From UBA8518 sp041659585 (GTDB lineage Bacteria > Patescibacteriota > Minisyncoccia > Moranbacterales > UBA2206): a DNA stretch of 16,890 nt. Made by a program: the position numbers and the translations under genes. The notes under the pieces were generated by a model, which was not told the origin of the DNA, did no database searches, and saw only the letters and a program-made list of their open reading frames with translations. Below are positions 1 to 7,751 of this stretch, one piece after another; position 1 is the stretch's first letter, and every line of letters begins with the position of its first letter. Location: positions 1 to 16,890 of the forward strand of contig JBAZXY010000016.1 of the NCBI GenBank assembly GCA_041659585.1, in the 5' to 3' direction.

Positions 1-428
1 ATAACGAGTGGATTGATAAATACCACATTGTCAGTATCGAAGATGGTCTAAATGAGAATGATTGGGAAGGTTGGCATATGATGGAAGAAAAAATCGGCGG
101 GAAAGTGATGACTATTGGCGATGATTTGCTAGTGACTAATGTGAAGAGATTGGAGATGGCTATTGAGCAGAAAGCGTGTAATGCTGTTTTGATCAAAGTA
201 AATCAAATAGGATCACTTAGCGAGACAATCGCTTGTATGCAACTGGCTCAGAAAAATGGGATGAAGACAGTGCTTTCTCATCGTTCAGGAGAAACCACAG
301 ATGATTTCATCGCTGATTTAGCGGTGGGAGCGCACGCGGAATATATTAAATCTGGCTCACTTTCTCGAGGAGAGCGGATTTGTAAATATAATCGCTTATT
401 GAAAATAGAGGAAGAACTGAAGCGGTAA
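1..428 (+). CDS. eno: Enolase, C-terminal part (5' end outside window)
   Basis: Enolase converts 2-phosphoglycerate to phosphoenolpyruvate in the cytoplasmic lower glycolytic pathway. The reading frame is open from position 3, with no start codon in the window, and ends in TAA at 426-428. The visible part is about the last third of a normal enolase. It shows the metal-ligand segments SIEDGL (about positions 33-50) and GDDLLVTN, then the IKVNQIGSLSET segment with the catalytic lysine, the SHRSGET substrate loop, and the terminal KSGSLSRGER..KYN motif. All the active-site elements expected in this part of the family are present, so nothing suggests decay. The next gene downstream encodes the preceding glycolytic enzyme, phosphoglycerate mutase, on the same strand. 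The internal ATG at 78 is not the start, because conserved enolase sequence continues upstream of it. Confidence 0.96.
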   Translation, partial: NEWIDKYHIVSIEDGLNENDWEGWHMMEEKIGGKVMTIGDDLLVTNVKRLEMAIEQKACNAVLIKVNQIGSLSETIACMQLAQKNGMKTVLSHRSGETTDDFIADLAVGAHAEYIKSGSLSRGERICKYNRLLKIEEELKR

Positions 429-450
429 TTTTAAATTATAAAATTTAAAA
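429..450. repeat. Perfect AT-only inverted repeat after enolase
   Basis: TTTTAAATT (429-437) and AATTTAAAA (442-450) form a perfect 9-bp stem with a 4-nt loop, starting directly after the enolase stop codon. It contains no G or C, so it would be a weak RNA hairpin. It may be a weak transcript-end or processing element, or simply AT-rich spacer. The remaining bases to 491 show no clear promoter or SD. Confidence 0.35.
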
Positions 451-491
451 CTTTAAATTAAGAGGCTAGATTAATTCATAATGCTTTGAAT

Positions 492-2054
492 ATGAAACTT
501 ACTAATAAAAAATCACCCACACTACTAGTCATTCTTGATGGTTGGGGAGTGGCTCCGCCATCCAAAGGGAACGCTATTACTCTAGCTAAAAAACCAGTCC
601 TTAATAGATTGTATGAGCTATATCCCTCTACCACCCTGGGGGCTACCGGAACGGATGTGGGCCTGGAAGATCATTGCATGAGTGGATCGGAGGCGGGACA
701 TATGAATATTGGAGCGGGGAGAATTGTCAGTCAGGATTCTAAGCATATTTCACAAAGTATCAAGGACAAATCTTTTTTTATGAATCCCGCGCTTATCGGA
801 GCGATGACGCATGTTAGAAAAAATAATAGCAAGCTGCATATCTTGGGTTTGATGGGAAATTCCGATAGTCCGCATAGTAATCCGGAACATTTTCGAGCTG
901 TCTTAAGATTAGCTAAAGCGAAAGGTATAGATCAGGTGTTTTGTCATCTTTTTACAGACGGCAGGGACTCCTATCCGAAAAGCGCCTTAGAACATTTGAA
1001 ATATTTTAGAAGGATTATAGAGCAGGAGGGTGTGGGAAAAATTGCTACGCTAACTGGCAGATTCTATGCTATGGATAGAGATAAACATTGGGATAGATTG
1101 ATGCAAACCTATGCTTGTATGGTAACTGGCAAGGGGGAGAAAAGTAATTCACCTGAGGAAGCTATTTCAATCGCTTATACTAACGGTTTGTCGGATGAAT
1201 ATATTAAGCCAACGGTTATTTTGGAGGATGGAAATCCAATGGCTATTATTGGAGAGAATGATAGTATAATTTTTTTCAATCTACGTTCAGATAGGGCCAG
1301 AGAGATGACGAAGCTATTTGCGGCTAGTGGGGTATGTTATATTGCGGATAAGACTTTACCTAAGAATGAGGCTATCCCGAATCTTTATTTTACAGCTATG
1401 ACTGACTTTGGGCCAGATCTTTCTGTTCATACAGCTTTTCCTGGACATACTATTCCAGCTACTTTGCCGATGGTTTTAGGAGAAATCAAGCAACTTTACA
1501 TCGCTGAGTCGGAAAAATTTGCCCACATCACCTACTTTCTTAATGGTGGGTATGCTGACTTGGTGGATGGTGAAGAGCGGGTAATGATCAAATCTCCGTC
1601 TGTGAATTCTTATGCTGAAACCCCGGAAATGTCAGCTAGAGAAATCACTCAATATATTGTAGCAGCAATAGATCAGGATAAATATGATTTTATTGCAGTA
1701 AACTATGCTAATGCAGATATGGTGGGGCATACTGGAGACTTGCCGGCCACTGTGCAAGCGGTCGAGTTTCTAGACGCGCAAATAGGTATTTTAGTAGAAA
1801 AGGTTTTGCAGAAAGGTGGCAATCTAGTCGTAACTGCCGATCATGGTAATGCGGATGATATGGTGGATTTTGATAGTGAGCAACCCAATACTTTTCATAC
1901 TAAAAACCCAGTGCCATTTTTGCTAGTCAGTGAAAAATTCAAAAATAATAAATTACGGGATGGCGGTGTGTTGGGAAATATTGCTCCGACTCTCCTGGAT
2001 GTTTTAGAAATAGAAAAACCTAAAATCATGTTAAAAAATTCATTATTAAGATAA
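492..2054 (+). CDS. gpmI: 2,3-bisphosphoglycerate-independent phosphoglycerate mutase
   Basis: This enzyme interconverts 3- and 2-phosphoglycerate using two metal ions and a phosphoserine intermediate. With the ATG at 492 the protein has 520 residues, normal for the family. Asp16 in ILDGWG is a metal ligand. Ser66 in GSEAGHMNIGAGR is the expected catalytic serine. Other family segments follow in order: HSNPEHF, DGRD, FNLRSDRAREM, FLNGGYADLVDGEERV, SPSVNSYAETPEMSA, NYANADMVGHTG and the C-terminal TADHGNADD metal site. A TTG at 486 would add only two residues; ATG is preferred because neither start has a convincing SD. The gene follows enolase by about 60 bases, and a PfkB kinase starts 5 bases after its stop, so they are probably cotranscribed. 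Confidence 0.96.
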   Translation: MKLTNKKSPTLLVILDGWGVAPPSKGNAITLAKKPVLNRLYELYPSTTLGATGTDVGLEDHCMSGSEAGHMNIGAGRIVSQDSKHISQSIKDKSFFMNPALIGAMTHVRKNNSKLHILGLMGNSDSPHSNPEHFRAVLRLAKAKGIDQVFCHLFTDGRDSYPKSALEHLKYFRRIIEQEGVGKIATLTGRFYAMDRDKHWDRLMQTYACMVTGKGEKSNSPEEAISIAYTNGLSDEYIKPTVILEDGNPMAIIGENDSIIFFNLRSDRAREMTKLFAASGVCYIADKTLPKNEAIPNLYFTAMTDFGPDLSVHTAFPGHTIPATLPMVLGEIKQLYIAESEKFAHITYFLNGGYADLVDGEERVMIKSPSVNSYAETPEMSAREITQYIVAAIDQDKYDFIAVNYANADMVGHTGDLPATVQAVEFLDAQIGILVEKVLQKGGNLVVTADHGNADDMVDFDSEQPNTFHTKNPVPFLLVSEKFKNNKLRDGGVLGNIAPTLLDVLEIEKPKIMLKNSLLR

Positions 2055-2059
2055 CTCTT

Positions 2060-3046
2060 ATGGAAAAGATTATTTGTATTGGCTCGATAACAAAAGATAT
2101 AATTTTTCCTATCAATGATGGCGTGATTATGGAAACTCCGGATGATTTGGAGTCGCAAATAAAAATTGCCTTTGAGCTAGGCGCTAAATATCAGCTAGCT
2201 ACCGGTCGACATGAATCTATTGGAGGATGTGCAGCGAACGTGGCTTGTGGCCTGGCTCGCTTGGGGGTGGATTCGCATTGCTGTACGCGCATTGGTGATG
2301 ATCAATCGGGCGATTGGCTTAGGCAAGAATTGCGGAATAACGGCGTGGCTACGGACTTGGTGCAAAGAGGAGAGAAATGTAATAGCGATCTTTCTTTTAT
2401 CATAGCGCATATCCCGAGCGAGGATCGCATTATTTTTTCCGATCGAGCCTCGAATGAGAAATTGGAAATCTTGACAGGGGAAATTAAAGCAGTGGCTGCT
2501 AAGTGGATTTTTATCAGCTCATTGAATGGAACAGAGGAAGAGTCTTGGGATGTGAAATTGGACAAAATATTGCAATTGGCCCAGGTGGAAAAGATGAAAA
2601 TAATTTTCAATCCAGGACAGAAAAATATTAAAAGCAAGCCATTTAAGGTGATTGAAACAGTGCGGCAGGCAAAAATTTTATTGGTGAATAAGGATGAGGC
2701 GATAGAAATTGTAGAAAAATTGGGAATTTTCAATGAAGAGGAGTTAAAGGACGAGAGATTTCTGGCAGAAAAATTATACCAACAGGGTTTGCAGGTAATC
2801 TCCATGACCGATGGCGCTAGAGGGGTGTGGGGTTATGATGGAAGAGAGTTTCTGTATCTAGAAGCGCGAAAGGAGCAGGTGGCGGACACATTGGGTGCTG
2901 GGGATGCTTTTGCGAGTGGATTCATAGCCGCCTATTTGAAAGGGAAAAAGCTGGAGGAATGTTTGCGCTGGGGGACTGCTAACAGTAGTAGTGTCGTGAG
3001 ATCATATGGTGCTATAGCAGGATTGTTGAAGGAGGGAGAAATATAG
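2060..3046 (+). CDS. PfkB-family carbohydrate kinase
   Basis: This is an ATP-dependent kinase of the ribokinase/PfkB fold, 328 residues and full length for the family. The N-terminal GGCAANVACGLARLG segment (residues 55-69) is the substrate-side PfkB signature. DTLGAGDAF (276-284) is the second signature, with Asp282 as the expected catalytic base and the GAG forming the anion hole. The substrate cannot be read from sequence: ribose, a nucleoside, fructose or fructose 6-phosphate are all possible. Because it lies in a glycolytic operon, it could act as a phosphofructokinase-type enzyme, but that is inference from position alone. It starts 5 bases after gpmI, has no visible SD, and ends in TAG. 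Confidence 0.9.
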   Translation: MEKIICIGSITKDIIFPINDGVIMETPDDLESQIKIAFELGAKYQLATGRHESIGGCAANVACGLARLGVDSHCCTRIGDDQSGDWLRQELRNNGVATDLVQRGEKCNSDLSFIIAHIPSEDRIIFSDRASNEKLEILTGEIKAVAAKWIFISSLNGTEEESWDVKLDKILQLAQVEKMKIIFNPGQKNIKSKPFKVIETVRQAKILLVNKDEAIEIVEKLGIFNEEELKDERFLAEKLYQQGLQVISMTDGARGVWGYDGREFLYLEARKEQVADTLGAGDAFASGFIAAYLKGKKLEECLRWGTANSSSVVRSYGAIAGLLKEGEI

Positions 3047-3075
3047 CAAATTAATGAATAATTAACAAAAAAATT

Positions 3076-5139
3076 ATGTCAAAATTAGGAACAATGTTTA
3101 ATCCGCAATCCATTGCTGTAGTGGGGGCTTCGCCAGAGGCGGGTAAAATCGGCAATGTTTTGGTCAAGAATATCCTGGAATTTGGTTATGCTGGGCAGGT
3201 TTTTTTGGTTAATCCTAAATATGACAATCTTTTTGAGCAGCCTTGCTTTCAATCACTATCGGATATCGCGGAGCCAGTGGAATTGGCTATTATTGCCTTG
3301 CCGGCTAAATTAGTGGTTTCCGTGATTGCGGCAGCGAGTGATAAGGTGAAAAATTTTATTGTTATTTCAGCTGGTTTTTCTGAAACTGATGAGGATGGCA
3401 AAGAAAGAGAATTGCAATTGCATAATTTGGCACAAGAAAAAAATCTGCACATTCTCGGTCCGAATTGTTTAGGTTATATTCTACCGGAAATAAGATTGAA
3501 TGCTTCTTTTGCGGGCGGGATGCCCGAGGCCGGCAATATTGCTTTTGTTTCACAGTCTGGGGCTTTGGCGGTGGCGATTATGGACATCGCGCGGCAAGAA
3601 AATATTAAATTTTCCAGCATCATTTCCGTGGGCAACAAGATGCAATTGGACGAAACGGAGCTCCTGGAGCATTTAGCTGCGGATGAAAAAACGAAAGTTA
3701 TTGGCATGTATTTGGAAGGCATCAAAGATGGTCAGAAATTTTTGGAAGTGGCACAACGGGTTTCCAAGATAAAGCCGATTGTTATTTTGAAAGCGGGAAA
3801 AACGGCTCAGGCGCAGAAAGCTATTTCATCCCACACGGGAGCGCTAGCCGGAAGCGACGCGATTATGGAGGCTGTTTTTGAAAAAGCGGGAGTGCTGCGA
3901 GCTAATAATCTAGAAGAATTTTTTTCTTTGATCGAGTTGATTTCCTATGTGGATTTTCCCAGAAACAATAAAGTGGCGTTGGTTACTAATGCCGGGGGGC
4001 CGGGGGTGTTGACCACAGATGCTTTTGGTGGAAAGAGAATGGAATTGGAAAATTTTTCGCAAGAAACTAAAAATCGGTTACGTGAATTTTTGCCCCATGA
4101 AGGCTCGGTAGAAAATCCCATTGATCTTTTGGGTGATGCCATGGAAGATCGCTATAGCAGGGCTTTGGAAATTTTAGAGAATCAAGTCAGTGATACGATT
4201 GTGTGCATCCTTACTCCACAAGATCAGACTCCGGTGGCACGCATCGCGGACATAATTATTGAACACAAGAATAAATCCACCAAAAAAATAGTCACCATTT
4301 TTATTGGAGGAGAGAGGGTGGAAAAAGAAATTAGACGAATGAAAGAAAATGGCGTAGTTAATTTTGCTTATCCTGATCAAGCTATCGGAGCGATTGACGC
4401 TTTCTATGAATGGGGGCAAAGAAAAGAAAAAAACATTCCAGTGCAATCCATTGCTATTAATGAAGAGAGGCAACTGCAAATGCAGGCAATTATTCAAAAA
4501 GCGAAAGACGAAAATCGCGGAGCTTTGCTTTTTTCTGAAGCTAAGGAAATAATGGCGCAATATGGCATCCCAACTCCCTATACGGTGGATATTCATGATG
4601 GGGAAGTTTTGCCAGGGAGTGTTGAATTCCCTGTGGTGATGAAGGTAAATAGTGATAAGGTGCTACACAAAACGGATAAACAAGGTTTGATTTTAAATAT
4701 TAAAAACCAGGAGGAGCTGGAGCAAGCTTATGCAACTTTGCGCGGCAATTTTCCCGGAGAAAATTTCATCATTCAGGCCATGCTGGAAAACAAAACGGAG
4801 TTGATTTTGGGCATCAAAAAAGATTCTGTCTTTGGTTCGATTGTAGTATTTGGCTTGGGCGGCATCTATACGGAAGTGTTCCAAATGGTTAATTTTTTAG
4901 TTTATCCAGAAAGTGTAGAAGAGGTTCGAGCGGCGATTATCCAGAGTAAGATAAAATTTTTATTCGAAGAAACGCGTGGGCAGGCGCCATATGATATTCA
5001 GGAGCTTGCGGAGATATTATTTGGCCTAGCGCAATTAGCTAGGGAAATTGAGGAGGTAGCAGAGCTAGATATTAATCCCTTATTTATCTATAATAATAAC
5101 AAGAAAGCCGTGGCAGTGGATGTGAAAATAATAATTTAA
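3076..5139 (+). CDS. ADP-forming acetyl-CoA synthetase, fused alpha and beta chains
   Basis: This family converts acyl-CoA, ADP and phosphate to the acid, ATP and CoA, allowing substrate-level ATP production from acetyl-CoA. The 687-residue protein carries both subunits in one chain. The N-terminal CoA-binding Rossmann domain starts with SIAVVGASPEAGKIGN. A succinyl-CoA-synthetase-like flavodoxin domain includes SQSGALAVAIMDIA and SSHTGALAGSD, with His253 as the expected phosphohistidine. The ATP-grasp (beta) part occupies roughly residues 470-687, with FPVVMKVNSDKVLHKTDKQG and the C-terminal ELDINPL motif. No acetyltransferase domain is attached, which separates it from Pat-type protein acetylases. 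It follows the PfkB gene by 29 bases. Substrate preference for acetate over other acids is not determinable here. Confidence 0.93.
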   Translation: MSKLGTMFNPQSIAVVGASPEAGKIGNVLVKNILEFGYAGQVFLVNPKYDNLFEQPCFQSLSDIAEPVELAIIALPAKLVVSVIAAASDKVKNFIVISAGFSETDEDGKERELQLHNLAQEKNLHILGPNCLGYILPEIRLNASFAGGMPEAGNIAFVSQSGALAVAIMDIARQENIKFSSIISVGNKMQLDETELLEHLAADEKTKVIGMYLEGIKDGQKFLEVAQRVSKIKPIVILKAGKTAQAQKAISSHTGALAGSDAIMEAVFEKAGVLRANNLEEFFSLIELISYVDFPRNNKVALVTNAGGPGVLTTDAFGGKRMELENFSQETKNRLREFLPHEGSVENPIDLLGDAMEDRYSRALEILENQVSDTIVCILTPQDQTPVARIADIIIEHKNKSTKKIVTIFIGGERVEKEIRRMKENGVVNFAYPDQAIGAIDAFYEWGQRKEKNIPVQSIAINEERQLQMQAIIQKAKDENRGALLFSEAKEIMAQYGIPTPYTVDIHDGEVLPGSVEFPVVMKVNSDKVLHKTDKQGLILNIKNQEELEQAYATLRGNFPGENFIIQAMLENKTELILGIKKDSVFGSIVVFGLGGIYTEVFQMVNFLVYPESVEEVRAAIIQSKIKFLFEETRGQAPYDIQELAEILFGLAQLAREIEEVAELDINPLFIYNNNKKAVAVDVKIII

Positions 5140-5143
5140 ATAG

Positions 5144-5305
5144 TAGACCCATTGCATAATAACTCACTACTGCAATTTCCATATTTTGGTCAAATTTCCC
5201 AAAAATTTTCTTGGCTTAGCTACGGCTAAACCGCAAAAATTATTTGAAAAATTATGCCGCAAAATCTGAAAATTTAGTTACGCAACTTATTACGCAACAG
5301 GTCTA
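5144..5305. repeat. MITE-like fold-back repeat, full-length copy
   Basis: A 162-bp element fills nearly all of the gap between the synthetase gene and the next gene. Its ends are inverted repeats: 5145-5162 and 5287-5304 match at 15 of 18 positions, each bounded by TA (5144-5145 and 5304-5305). The similarity continues inward on both arms, so the whole element is one long imperfect palindrome. The apex is GGCTTAGC (5213-5220), TACG loop (5221-5224), GCTAAACC (5225-5232). The right arm repeats TTACGCAAC twice near its end. It contains no ORF. A TA at each edge is typical of IS630/Tc1-mariner-type insertion, but no transposase is in the window. Its first 34 bases recur at 13714-13747. Confidence 0.8.
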
Positions 5306-5315
5306 ATAAAAAAAT

Positions 5316-5882
5316 ATGAAAACATTAAAAATCTTACTGGTAGATGATGATGATGCTATCCGAGATATGTATGCTTCAATTTTTCGCAAAAATGATTTTA
5401 TCGTTTCTGAAGCCAAGGATGGAGTAGAGGGATTGGCTAGCGCCACTAGGGATTTGCCAGATGTTATCTTCACTGGAATTGTGATGCCGATTATGGATGG
5501 TTTTGCTATGATGGAGGCTTTGAAAAAAAATGTAGCTACTAGCAGCATTCCAGTGGTAATTTCTTCTCATCTAGGTCGCAAAGAGGATCAACAGCGAGCA
5601 CGTGATTTAGGGGCTAAAGCTTTTTTTGTCCGGGGATTTGATACGCCTAATAAGATAGTGGAAAAAATACGCGCATTATTTGAAGTGACTGAATATAAAT
5701 TGAAATTTGCACCAAATGAGTTAGATGCAGATATATTGGCGCAAAATATGCATATTGGCAAAGATTTCAAGTGCACTAGTTGTGAAAGCAACCTAGTTTT
5801 AGTATTAAAAACCGTAGATATTGATAATCATGAATTTTTAGCTAAATTTGTGTGCAGTGAATGCGGGGTGGAACAAAATTAA
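5316..5882 (+). CDS. Receiver-like protein without phosphoacceptor Asp, with C-terminal zinc ribbon
   Basis: This 188-residue protein has an N-terminal response-regulator receiver fold (about residues 4-122) and a short Cys4 module instead of a DNA-binding domain. The acidic cluster VDDDD (9-13) and the VMPIMDGF segment (56-63) are typical of receivers. However, the position that normally carries the phosphorylated Asp is Gly54 (GGA at 5475-5477), and the conserved Lys near the end of the fold is Arg106 (FFVRGF). Ser84 stands at the usual Thr/Ser position. The tail carries Cys153-x2-Cys156 and Cys180-x2-Cys183, consistent with a zinc ribbon for protein or nucleic-acid contact. It is probably not regulated by ordinary Asp phosphorylation. 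No sensor kinase is nearby. No SD is seen; the start lies 10 bases after the fold-back repeat. Confidence 0.85.
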   Translation: MKTLKILLVDDDDAIRDMYASIFRKNDFIVSEAKDGVEGLASATRDLPDVIFTGIVMPIMDGFAMMEALKKNVATSSIPVVISSHLGRKEDQQRARDLGAKAFFVRGFDTPNKIVEKIRALFEVTEYKLKFAPNELDADILAQNMHIGKDFKCTSCESNLVLVLKTVDIDNHEFLAKFVCSECGVEQN

Positions 5883-5901
5883 AAAATATAACTATTATTT
5901 T

Positions 5902-5933
5902 ACGGAGCTCAATCCGTTGCGATTGGGCTTCGT
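5902..5933 (+). repeat. Stem-loop between receiver-like gene and recJ
   Basis: Bases 5902-5914 pair with 5921-5933 around a 6-nt loop (CGTTGC), giving a 13-bp stem that includes two G-U pairs. No T-tract follows on either strand, so it does not look like an intrinsic terminator. It ends 14 bases before the recJ ATG, so it could affect recJ translation or mRNA processing. Confidence 0.5.
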
Positions 5934-5947
5934 TCGGTTGGAAATAA

Positions 5948-7666
5948 ATGCAAAAAAAATGGACGGTGCTGGAGAAAGTCGATGTAGTGAAGAGCGGTCT
6001 GGAAGAGAAATTTCATCCAGTCGTTTTGCAAATATTAGCTAATCGCGGACTATTGGAAAAGGAGCAGATTAAAAAATTCTTTCTGTTTGATTATGATATG
6101 GATGTGCTGGATCCTTTCCTTTTTAGGGATATGGAAAAAGCGGTGGCTCGAATTATGCAAGCTAAGGAAGAAAAAGAAAAAATTGCTATCTTTGGGGACT
6201 ATGATGCGGATGGCGTCACGGCCACGGCCGTGGTTTTTGAGGCGCTGACCAAGCTGGGTTATCCGCAGATTATTTATTATATCCCGGACCGGCAAACAGA
6301 AGGTTATGGGATGAATGAGGCGGCTATTCGTTATTTGGCCAGTGAAGGAGTGAAGCTGATCATTACGGTGGATTGTGGGGTTACTAATGTGGTTGAAGTG
6401 GAGCTAGTGAAAACATTGGGGATGGACATTATTATCACGGATCATCATCATGCACCAAGTGTGTTGCCGCAAGCCTGGGCGATTATTAATCCGCAGGTAG
6501 CAGATTGCGGTTATCCGGAAAAAAGATTGGCAGGCGTGGGCGTGGCCTTCAAATTGATGCACGGAGTATATCTGCGACAGGCCCCGGAAAAAATAGAGCA
6601 GCTGAAATGGTTGTTGGATTTAGTGGTCATTGGTACGGTAGCGGATTGTGTACCCCTGGTGGGAGAAAACCGCACGCTCACTCGCTACGGCTTGGTGGTG
6701 TTGTCTAAGACCAGAAGAACTGGTTTGCTAGAGATGTTCAAGGTGGGACGCATCACGATTGATGAAAATAATATTCCAGACACTCAAAAAATCGCTTTTC
6801 AGATTGCTCCTCGCATCAATGCTGCCGGGCGGATGGATCATGCCAGCAGTTCCCTGAAACTTTTGATTGAAACGGATGTAGTGCAAGCGCGGGATTTGGC
6901 GCTGGAGGTGGAAAGCAAGAACAAATCTCGGCAGAAAGTGACTACTGAAGTGACGCGGGAAGTGCGCGCTTTAGCGGAAAATTCTTTCAAGGCTCGTAAA
7001 TTGATTTTTGCTTCTTCGGAACATTGGCAGGTGGGCATCTTGGGACTGATTGCCGGTAGGATTGCGGATGAATTTAACAAGCCCACAGCAGTTTTTCAAA
7101 AACAGGCCACAGAATTCGTGGGTTCTTTCCGTAGCATCGACCAATTTAACATAGTGCAGGCTTTGGAAAAGTGTGCGGATTTGCTCATTCGTTTTGGTGG
7201 ACATTCTCAAGCGGCTGGTGCGCAAGTGAAGGCGGAAAATATGGAGCCTTTCTATGAGCGCTTAGCAGGCATTATCGAAGCGGATTTGGCGGGTAAGGAT
7301 TTGGCGCCAGCCATTGAAATTGATTGCGAACTGGCTGCTGCGGAAGTGAGTTGGGAATTGCTGGAAAATATCTCCAAATTGCAACCCTTTGGCGAAGGAA
7401 ATACGGAGCCGACATTTTTGCTGCGGAACTTGGTGGTAGAAAACATAAAAATCTTGGGCAATGGCAGCAAACATTTGAAATTGTCATTGCGAGAAAGGCA
7501 AGGCGCGCAGGTTTTCAACGCCATCGGTTTTGGCTTGGGAGAAAATCCTTTGAATATTGTGGAAGGTGATAGTATTGATATAGCTTTCAATTTGAAGGAG
7601 GATGAGTGGAATGGGCATGGCGCCGTGCAATTGTTTCTGGTGGATATCAAAATAAGTGTGAGTTAA
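5948..7666 (+). CDS. recJ: Single-stranded-DNA-specific exonuclease RecJ
   Basis: RecJ degrades single-stranded DNA 5' to 3' in recombination and mismatch/base-excision repair. The 572-residue length fits the bacterial core enzyme. DHH-family motifs appear in order: FGDYDADGVTA (83-93, Asp84 and Asp86), VDCGV (Asp142), TDHHHAP (Asp165-His166-His167) and GTVADCVPLVGENR (Asp233). RINAAGRMDHA follows, and the DHHA1-domain motif FGGHSQAAG lies near residue 420. A C-terminal OB-like region ends the protein. All metal-binding motifs are intact. The ATG at 5948 has no SD, but conserved RecJ N-terminal sequence (RGLLEKEQIKKFFLFDYD) begins soon after it. The gene converges on the minus-strand pyr genes, with a shared terminator between. 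Confidence 0.96.
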   Translation: MQKKWTVLEKVDVVKSGLEEKFHPVVLQILANRGLLEKEQIKKFFLFDYDMDVLDPFLFRDMEKAVARIMQAKEEKEKIAIFGDYDADGVTATAVVFEALTKLGYPQIIYYIPDRQTEGYGMNEAAIRYLASEGVKLIITVDCGVTNVVEVELVKTLGMDIIITDHHHAPSVLPQAWAIINPQVADCGYPEKRLAGVGVAFKLMHGVYLRQAPEKIEQLKWLLDLVVIGTVADCVPLVGENRTLTRYGLVVLSKTRRTGLLEMFKVGRITIDENNIPDTQKIAFQIAPRINAAGRMDHASSSLKLLIETDVVQARDLALEVESKNKSRQKVTTEVTREVRALAENSFKARKLIFASSEHWQVGILGLIAGRIADEFNKPTAVFQKQATEFVGSFRSIDQFNIVQALEKCADLLIRFGGHSQAAGAQVKAENMEPFYERLAGIIEADLAGKDLAPAIEIDCELAAAEVSWELLENISKLQPFGEGNTEPTFLLRNLVVENIKILGNGSKHLKLSLRERQGAQVFNAIGFGLGENPLNIVEGDSIDIAFNLKEDEWNGHGAVQLFLVDIKISVS

Positions 7667-7694
7667 TTATAAAAATATTTTTTAGAAAATATAA

Positions 7695-7729
7695 AAGGAG
7701 AGTCTTGCGTGATGGCAAAAGCTCTCCTT
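7695..7729. terminator. Bidirectional terminator between recJ and pyrD
   Basis: AAGGAGAG (7695-7702) pairs with CTCTCCTT (7722-7729); inside, CTTGC and GCAAAAG extend the stem imperfectly. On the minus strand the hairpin is followed by a U-rich run (TTTTATATTTT in DNA), so it should best terminate transcripts coming from pyrD. On the plus strand only a weak CTTCTT follows, so termination of recJ transcripts would be less efficient. Confidence 0.65.
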
Positions 7730-7751
7730 CTTCAGGTAAATGATTGATTTG

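Noticed and set aside
486..491. TTG start for gpmI
   Set aside because: It adds only two residues, has no better SD, and a normal ATG follows at 492.
4174..4596. Minus-strand 140-codon open frame within the acetyl-CoA synthetase gene
   Set aside because: It is fully antisense to a well-conserved gene, has low-complexity composition and resembles no known protein.
7252..7650. Minus-strand 132-codon open frame within recJ
   Set aside because: It is antisense to the conserved C-terminal part of RecJ, with no SD and no recognisable motif.
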